Source: Berberis thunbergii (lineage: Eukaryota; Streptophyta; Magnoliopsida; Ranunculales; Berberidaceae). Taken from it: a stretch of 64,000 nt of DNA. The translations under genes and the position numbers were made by a program. The stretch is taken from assembly GCA_003290165.1 (NCBI GenBank), contig QNQO01007571.1:1-64000 (forward strand), read 5' to 3'. The notes beneath the pieces are model-generated. The model saw nothing but the letters and a program-made list of their open reading frames with translations. It was not told the origin of the DNA and did no database searches. Of the stretch, positions 57,390-64,000 are shown piece by piece. Within the stretch, counting starts at the first letter, position 1. The number at the start of each line of letters is the position of its first letter.

Positions 57390-58039
57390 CCATACACGTG
57401 TTATGATAATCTCGTCAACATAACAAAGCAAGTTCTAATGCACGCTCAATCTAGCGATGCCAAGATAACATTAAGCCTACCATCGGCAGGATCCAGAAGA
57501 TCTGACCCAAATTGCAACGTGCCACTAAGCCCACACGTCACGCGGTCAAGTCCAATACTCCTAAGCCCTAATAAGGTAAATATATGGAGAATCGACCCAA
57601 GACGGGTAGGCCAACAATACTTTGGTTTCGACTAAGAAACAAATACTGAAATATACGTCAGACAAGGAAACTTCCTTGCATGGACAACACTCGGGAAGGG
57701 AAACCTCTCCCGCAAATCTAGGAGTACAAGTTGTGTAGGAAAACTTCCCTACATGGACAACTCCCAACTAGAAAAGGATCTCCAGTAAGATTTTTTCCCC
57801 TAAACTATGCCACCAGAAGCCGAGCCGAACAAAGACTTTCACATTATAAAAGGAAGATAAGAACGATGAACAAAAATGCACTACAAAAACCCAGTTTACA
57901 GCTTTAAGCCTCTCCTAAGCCTTATCTAACTTAAGCTTCGGAGTGTCATCGGCCACCACACGCTGGTCTTTGTCTCACGTGCGTTCCCTGTGCAAGTTTA
58001 GGTAAAGGTAAAGTAGGATAACATATTTCAACTACATCA
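57390..58039 (+). repeat. Probable 5' LTR of the gypsy element
   Basis: Precedes gag and includes a TATA-like attataaaagg at 57843-57853. It ends in 'actaca' just before 'tttggcaccgtccatggga' (58041-58059), the leader sequence commonly found after the 5' LTR in this group (tttggcgccgtctgtggga-like). The start is approximate because the other LTR is outside the window. Confidence 0.35.
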
Positions 58040-58115
58040 GTTTGGCACCGTCCATGGGAAGTGAAAAGTTCATTAGAAGAGACAATAGTGCCACATTTCC
58101 CATAAAGCCAAAAAG

Positions 58116-59420
58116 ATGGTGACAACAAGGTCTCGCAACAATGGAGACACTATTGAACCCTTGAATGCTTGAACTAACAGAGCGCCACCAGCTCCGGTGC
58201 CACCATCACCGCTGGAGAAACCCTCTCAGACCTAGCACCAATGGCAATTGCGACGGACCCAAGGGTGGATCTATTGTCAACTCAGATGCAACAAATCACA
58301 CAAGCGATGGAGATACTCAATCAGCAGAATCATTCACCCGCAAGAGGAGACCATGAGCAGCGAATAGCCCAGTCCCTAGAAGGTTTCAGAAAGCAAGTTC
58401 AGGAAAGTCGTTGTTCCTACAACTTCCCAATGGACCAAATGAGGAGGAGCGGCCAAGAGGAACCCAACGTCTAGAGCCGACAGACACGTCTCGCACAACC
58501 CCATCTGGCAAGGGGCCACAACTGTTCAACCTCATTGTCCCTCTGTTCATGGACGAACCGCTACCAAAGAAGTACACCTTGCCAAAACTGGAGTTTTACG
58601 ATGGGGCAAAAGACTCGTCCGATCACTTGCACCACTTCCAACATTTAATGGCACTTAAATAAGGGTTTGATGCGATAATGTGCCGATCATTCCCTACCAG
58701 CCTGAAGAAGTCAGCGCTGACCTGGTTCCACAGCCTCCCTCCAAGGTCCATCGACTCATGTTAGACATTGACGACAACGTTCCTCACGCGCTTTGTGGGC
58801 AACCAACAAATAAGGAAGGCACCACACTCTCCACTGACCCTCAAATAGAAATAGAACGAGACTTTGAGAGAATATGTCATGCATTTCAACGATGTGTTGA
58901 CTCTCATCAACGGTTGTAGTGATGATATCGTCGTCACAACCTTCACCTTGAGTCTAAGGCCAGGAAAGTTCTACGACTTCCTCACTCTTTACCCCCAACC
59001 GATATGGCAAACTTGTTTAAGGATGCCTAGAGATACATCACTTTAGACGAGATGTTGAATGCCAAAAAGGAGGCGAAATTTAAAAAGAAACCCTTTGTCC
59101 CCATGGACAAGAAAGAGAGGAAGAATAAGGAAGATTGGGACGGGAACAAGAGGAAGCGCAATAACAATAAGACAGATTACGACCACACAAGGCAAGACAA
59201 GGCCTTCAATTATGTCAGGTCCAAATCTGTCACCCCTATCAACACCATTTTGTCCAGAGTCCTTGATTCTATGAAGAATCGAAAAGAACTGAAATGGCCC
59301 CCAAGCAACAAGGAGACCCCGCTCGACGTGACAACAACAAGTATTACGCCTTCCATAATGAAGGAAGACACGATACTGAGGATTGCAGAAACCTCAGAAG
59401 AGAAATGAAGTACTGAATAA
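58116..59420 (+). pseudogene. gag remnant of the gypsy element
   Basis: Begins MVTTRSRNNGD at 58116, a usual Tat-lineage gag start, with a stop 18 codons in. The Retrotrans_gag domain is spread over shifting frames: LEFYDGAKDSSDHLHHFQHL (58590), KKSALTWFHSLPP (58705), TTFLTRFVGNQQ (58775) and LREYVMHFNDVL (58860). A lysine-rich tail ends in a degenerate FHNEGRHDTEDC motif near 59350-59390. At least five stops or frame changes; no functional product. Confidence 0.7.
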
Positions 59421-59629
59421 GGAAAGGAAAACTCAAGAAGTTCCTAAGCTCGAACAAAAGGCAGAATTGGGCAAAGGGAAATGAGGACACTTACAAGGAG
59501 ATCGAAAAAGGACATTCCTGGCGTCGTCTATGTCCTTCATGGGGTCAGTCTCGAGGGAGAGCAATCCAATAGGTCACGCACGAAAACGCTGACCGAGATG
59601 CGGACACCATCCCAGTGCAAAGATTGACA

Positions 59630-60160
59630 AGTGCAACATGCACAAGTTCAGAACCCGATCTCACCATTGACGTTTATGGATAGGGACCTCCAGGTTATAC
59701 ATTCTCCTCACAATGACACTATGGTCATCTCCGTCCTCATCACGAAGTTGGAGGTGAAAAAGGCCTTGGTGAATATAGGAAGTTCACTTAATGTCATGTT
59801 TCTCAGTGCATTCTGAAACATGCAACTCCAGGAAAAAGACTTAATCCTTACTACTCACCCCATGGTCGGATTCAGTGGAGAGAAATGCTTCCCCATTAGG
59901 AAGATCAGTCTAATGGTGGTGGCGGGAGAGCCACAACTGCGAAAGTACCTTGTCTAAAAATTTATGGTGGTCGACACTCTGTCCACCTATAACATTATTT
60001 TGGGAAGGCCTTGGCTTCATTATATGGAGGTCGTAGTTTCCACTTTGCACCAATGCATCAAATACACAACCAACAAAGTCCAAGGGGCTATCCAAGGAGA
60101 TCAGCTAGCGGCAAGGGACTGCCATTATGCAGCCTTGAAACAACTGAATTGCTACTAATT
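59630..60160 (+). pseudogene. Retroviral-type aspartic protease remnant of the gypsy element
   Basis: Frame 59631-59816 contains SVLITKLEVKKALVNIGSSL, in which the catalytic D-(T/N)-G-S motif reads N-I-G-S, so the active-site aspartate is missing. After a stop, 59964-60158 reads MVVDTLSTYNIILGRPWLHY, the conserved flap and ILGRPxL helix of plant gypsy proteases. RT, expected downstream, is absent. Confidence 0.65.
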
Positions 60161-60399
60161 GCAGCTCGGGCCCGCAGAACAGACGTGTCAAGCATCTGAC
60201 CTCGACAAAAGGGAGAATCAATCTGCGTGGACGAATAGAAAATTACAACAACCAAAGCACGGCTATTCAGAGTGATAGAGTTTAGAACTGGAGTCTCATT
60301 CCAGACCAATTCAGAGCTAAGTAACGATACTTCAGCAAAAAGGCGTCTACTCCAAGAGCTGATAATCATCAAGGAACCGCCCGCTAGCACGAAGTCCAC

Positions 60400-60735
60400 T
60401 CTTCAATAACTTTGCTAGCTTTGGCAAAAAAAACACTTTGCTAGATGGACTATGCAATTCGAGTCAGGACCATATGCGCTTCCTTCAGAGCCAGGTGAGC
60501 TTAGTCCGCGCTCGGAGGTCAATTATTTTGTTGCTTCGATTCCCCTTTTGTTTTGTGTTTTTTTGTTTTTTGTTTTCCAGTTTAGAAGAATTGTTCGTAC
60601 CACACATATTCTAGAAATAAAATAGATTTTACTAATTACAATGAAAGTTATTACAAAGCTTGTCGACCAACTAGTACAAAAGTTTATACACTACAAGTAT
60701 CTAAGTTCGGTGCAGATATGCATCTGCTAACACGC
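60400..60735. other. Gypsy element interior, deletion zone
   Basis: Where reverse transcriptase would start there is only non-coding T-rich DNA (60530-60600) with no RT, RNase H or integrase motif in any frame. I infer a deletion of pol. Confidence 0.4.
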
Positions 60736-61436
60736 ATGTCAAAAACTTCGCTCCACTAATCTACCTCCAGAAGAGAAGGTGGTGAAATAAAAGTACTCGA
60801 AGAAGGCTGCAAGCACTTGCTCGACTCTTTGCTCCGTCGAATCACCTCGAAAGGATGATCTGAAAATGGCAGCATGAGCCTCGAAACGAAATACATACAC
60901 ATTTGCCCCGTCAATCTGCCCTACAAAGAGAATTTAGAACTAGAACAGAAGAAGGCAGGATGACCCTCAAGCGGAGAGTGCCTGGGGTGCTACTGAGTTA
61001 ACATATTTGGAAAAAATGTCGCATTCATTAGACCACTGCTCCTCCAACCTGCCTTCTAGCTGTGGTGTCACGTGTGAAGCTCAGTAGATACAGTGGGAAT
61101 GACCACATCAAAACTAGCTGCAAGCATAATCTCCCAAACTAGATGGCGCGAGGAGCCGTGGGGGCACCATAAGATGGAAAAGATACTTGACTCCTTAGGG
61201 GAAGTCTATAACTCTTCTTCGCAATGTAAGAAGACATTACAAGATTTTATGGAATCAATTATATGCTCACCCAGATCAGGTGACATCACATAATAGCAGG
61301 TCTTCCTAAGACTCATCGCTACCAATGTCAGAACATTCAAAAACTTTCGTAACAAAGACCTTCCTTCAGCCTTTGGAAACCCCAAAGCATATTCTTTGGT
61401 AAGATACATTTGATCAACATATGCTACAATGCTCAT
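60736..61436 (-). CDS. Unrecognised minus-strand ORF(s), possibly two exons
   Basis: From the ATG at 61436 a frame runs MSIVAYVDQMYLTKEYALGF, then PDLGEHIIDSIKSCNVFLHC, and with one stop at 61206 on into a frame ending about 61080 (ILWCPHGSSRHLVWEIM). A second block (about 60925-60740), after a tttgtag acceptor, reads GQIDGANVYVFRFEAHAAIF then RSSFRGDSTEQRVEQVLAAF. A TATA-like run lies at 61467-61477. The family is unknown to me. It sits antisense within the gypsy element, so it could be an element-borne antisense gene or an older insertion. Confidence 0.3.
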
Positions 61437-61466
61437 TGCAATACTTGAGAGAGAAAATGACTAGCC

Positions 61467-61477
61467 TATATATATAA
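61467..61477 (-). promoter_or_regulatory. TATA-like box upstream of the minus-strand ORF at 61436
   Basis: Minus-strand cttatatatatagg, 31 bases upstream of the ATG at 61436. That is close for a leader, so the true start may lie further in or the match may be fortuitous. Confidence 0.3.
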
Positions 61478-61869
61478 GCGAGGCGGTTTATAAAAAAGCG
61501 TCAGCCAACCGTTACGTAAGCATTAAATGTTGTATGGGAAATAGGAAAACGATGGTTCCAATTGAAACTGCACGAGTTCACATTCATCGAATTAATGATC
61601 CTGCATGCAGCCCCATTAATTGAGGGGAGTAACCAATATTGAATCGTCTCGCAACCTGTGCCGTACACATGGCATGCTGATCTATAAAGATTTTCTTTTT
61701 TTTCTCTCACATGAAAAGACACAAACAAATAAGGCCTTTAGCACCCATGAAATAAGGAGCACACCTACAAAAAACCCAAGGCGTCCGCCCTGCTATTATT
61801 CCGTTGTTGTTCATTAAAGCTGGTCAAGCTATTATTAGTCAAATCAGTCGATCTGGATCTGAAATCAAA
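61478..61869. other. Gypsy interior, no gene recognised
   Basis: Frames at 61501-61728 (minus) and 61620-61817 (plus) overlap and have no recognisable domains. Confidence 0.35.
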
Positions 61870-62960
61870 TTGTTAGGCAAATTAAATAAGTCAGGAGACC
61901 CGAGTCCGATTTGCATGCCCGAAATATTATTCTGGCCAAAGCTTAGTCAGACCCGACTATTACAATAGCTTATGGTCCACTCTAACACCTAGCCCACCAA
62001 AAGCGGAAGACAATGGGTTAGAAAGTGGGAGCGTAGTCAGGATTCTCAATACCTAACCACGATTGCTTGCCAGGGACCAATGTCCAACTATAGATAATGG
62101 TCACCAAACTTAACCAAAACTTAGTCAATTTCAGCCTATGACTATAGCTTCTAGTCTACATTAAAGCCCAGTCTGTTAAATAGGTACCCATGGTTTAGAG
62201 AGTGGCAGCTTAGTCAGCGCTCTAATGCCTGATCAAGACACTTTACCAGGGATCAATTTCCAAACATGAGAAATAGTGACCGAACCCGACCAAAGCTTAG
62301 TCAGTGAGGACCGATTACAATATATTTTAGTCCGCTTGAAGCCTAGTCCGCCAATAACGGATTCTGACGGCTTAGAAAGTTGGAGTCTAGTCAGTGCTCT
62401 TGGTGCCTGATTAAGATGGCTTGCCAGAAATCACCGCTCTTACATAGACGATGATTGCCGAATCCGACCAAAGCTTAGTCAGTGGTCGCTGATGACGATG
62501 GCTTCTGATCTGATCTAAGCATAGTTCGTTGCGCACGAATTCTGACGGCTTAGAAAGTTGGAGCTTAGTCAGCGCGACAACGCCTAACCACGATGGTTTG
62601 CCGGGGATCGTTGGCCAACTACAAACAATGATCATCACACCCTGCCAAAGTTTAGTCAGAACGACTAACGATGATAACTTCTGGCTTACTCCAATTCATA
62701 GTTCACCAAAAACGGATTAAGATGGGTTGGAAAGTGAGAGTCTAGTTAGTGCCCTCGACGCCTGATTAAGATGGCTCACCAGGGACCACCATTCAATCAC
62801 AAATGATGGTTGTCGAACCCAACCTCAGTTTAGTCAGTTATAACTAGCGATAACAACCTCTGGTCTAACTAAGCCTATTCCGCCAATAGCAAGTAAAGAC
62901 AAGTTGAAAGTCCGGTCAGAGCTCTAAAAGCTCAACTCGGAAGACTCACGAGGACTATTG
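61870..62960. repeat. Tandem array, six units of about 177 bp
   Basis: The anchor 'ccaaagcttagtcag' (with variants) recurs at 61936, 62113, 62290, 62468, 62644 and about 62823, spacings 177, 177, 178, 176 and 179. Each unit also has 'gcctagtccgcca', 'cggcttagaaagt', 'agtcagcgctc' and 'gatggcttgccaggga' in the same order. Divergence between units is substantial, so the array is old. It lies in the 3' part of the gypsy element. Confidence 0.85.
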
Positions 62961-63303
62961 TCCGACCATCCACAACAGTTCACGTGCTAGGACCACAATC
63001 TGACTAGTTCGCTCACAATAGCAACAACAACCATTGGTCCGATATACAGCCAGGTCACCAGACAAATGGTGAATTACACTCCCGATTTCTAAGAAGATTT
63101 TGACTACAATTGCATGAACTATCACAGTGCAAGCAATCAAAACACTCATCGGCAGATCAATTATACGACTTCCTAACCTAACAGAGTTTTTGTTTAATGT
63201 TGCGATAAGACAAAGTAGATAAAAGCTAGCAGGGAAAGCAAAAACAAAAAAAAAGTACAAAATGTTATTCATTTGCAAGCCAAAAAACACAAGGTTCACT
63301 CCT

Positions 63304-64000
63304 CATCAGGGGGAGAGTCAGATACAACAAAATTTAGCTCAGCAGTAGAGGAAGCATGAGATACATCTGTACTTACTAGCCCTCAATCGCCCTCATTAGG
63401 GTCACCATCCTCTTCAAACGGATCAGAGGCCACTCCAAACTTCGCATATGCTACCTTTTCATAATAGGAGAAATCACAATCAGGATGTTCCTCCTTCATA
63501 AGCTGCAACAGTTCCAGCCTTTCATGCACGACTCTGCTGAACTCAAACGTGCATTGGGACTTGAGAAACTTCTCCTCGCGCATCCTCGACTCTGCAACAG
63601 CATGTCAATTTGGGGCTGCTTAACGTCAAACTTATCATTAATAACGCTTAGCTAATTCTGTGCCAAAAGGAGTTTCACTTCCGCGATCCTCACGATTTTG
63701 GCATTAAAATCAACATCAGCTTCCAACAGCTGACATCAGACAGCCCATTCAGTCTCCTTCTTGGCCTTCTCGGCATTTAGAGCCTGTATCTCAGTCTGCG
63801 CTCCGACCATAGTTTCCTGGGAAAATTTTAAGTCACGACGAGCAGGGTTCAGTTCATTATCGAACTGATCCCTCGTGGACATTGCCCCCGCCAGGTCAGA
63901 CTCAAGTGTTTCCAAGCGAACCCTCTGAGTCTCTGACCTGGTGCACCAAGACTATGCTCCAACATCTAAACGAGTTTCAAGTTGCTTCCTCAGTGATTCA
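63304..64000 (-). pseudogene. Antisense coiled-coil ORF of the gypsy element (partial)
   Basis: Minus-strand reading from the window edge gives long heptad-like stretches (RLETLESDLAGAMSTRDQFD, TEIQALNAEKAKKETEWAV, DFNAKIVRIAEVKLLLAQN, MREEKFLKSQCTFEF), then VVHERLELLQLMKEEHPDCD, FSYYEKVAYAKFGV and an acidic end EEDGDPNEGD at 63383. Coiled coil followed by an acidic tail matches the antisense ORFs of Tat/Ogre-type elements. Stops at about 63653 and 63737 break it. The N-terminus is beyond the window. Confidence 0.55.

Larger units (their letters stand above)
57390..64000 (+). mobile_element. Decayed Ty3/gypsy LTR retrotransposon (Tat/Ogre-like), runs off the window
   Basis: Plus-strand gag (from 58116) and aspartic-protease (59630-60160) remnants are followed, with no readable RT, RNase H or integrase, by non-coding DNA, a 177-bp tandem array (61.9-62.96 kb) and a minus-strand coiled-coil ORF (63.38 kb to the end). 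gag at one end, plus a tandem-repeat zone and antisense ORF towards the other, is the layout of Tat/Ogre-lineage elements. The 3' LTR is not in the window. All frames are broken; it reads as a polymerase-deleted, non-autonomous copy. Confidence 0.6.

Noticed and set aside
60400..61480. Missing pol hidden in another frame
   Set aside because: I looked on both strands for RT (YxDD), RNase H and integrase (HHCC) motifs and found none.

Overview
This is a gene-poor stretch of a flowering-plant nuclear genome, almost certainly a eudicot. It is AT-rich, has plant splice sites and plant gene relics (VPS22, MLO, ABCB, ERD6-like, GAPN, MBF1), and has L1-type LINEs with an RNase H tail, plus MULE, CACTA, hAT and PIF/Harbinger elements. 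The sequence alone does not identify the species.

Only one locus looks like a resident host gene: a nine-exon 1-deoxy-D-xylulose-5-phosphate synthase (DXS) gene on the minus strand at 52.06-55.16 kb. It has a complete 716-codon frame and a TATA box, but exon 5 carries an in-frame TGA (codon 281). As sequenced it encodes only the front of the thiamine-diphosphate domain.

Nearly everything else is transposable elements, many nested, and target-site duplications (TSDs) give the order of insertion. 0-8 kb: AT-rich repeats, two Helitron-like 3' ends, a broken GAPN remnant and a Tourist-type MITE. 8.1-9.9 kb: a MULE with a perfect 9-bp TSD holding an intronless MBF1 pseudogene and a CACTA MITE. 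10.4-12.0 kb: a second MULE of the same TIR family, apparently in the poly(A) tail of LINE-B. 12-24.3 kb: LINE-B (minus), broken by a small hAT MITE and a hAT-like element, which is itself broken by a full-length 7.66-kb LINE-A. 24.3-36.06 kb: LINE-C (plus), split by CACTA-1 (8.3 kb), which carries exons of VPS22/SNF8, an ERD6-like sugar transporter, an ABCB transporter and unidentified genes, all in one orientation. 36.2-42.8 kb: CACTA-2 (6.6 kb, TSD CTA) with two MLO exons, a large inverted repeat and a GATC-rich array. 43.8-51.7 kb: a 7.9-kb MULE with about 480-bp TIRs, a 9-bp TSD and a FAR1/FHY3-type transposase stopped by one TGA. 55.7-57.1 kb: a truncated LINE-D with a 735-bp Harbinger MITE. 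57.4 kb to the window end: a decayed Ty3/gypsy element (Tat/Ogre-like) with gag and protease remnants, no polymerase seen, a 177-bp tandem array, and minus-strand ORFs including a coiled-coil antisense ORF.

Removing an insert plus one TSD copy rejoins the interrupted LINE reading frame at three sites (hAT and hAT-MITE in LINE-B, CACTA-1 in LINE-C), which fixes those boundaries to the base. The most interesting material is the multi-gene capture in CACTA-1, the palindromic GATC structure of CACTA-2, the DXS nonsense codon and the tandem array in the gypsy element.
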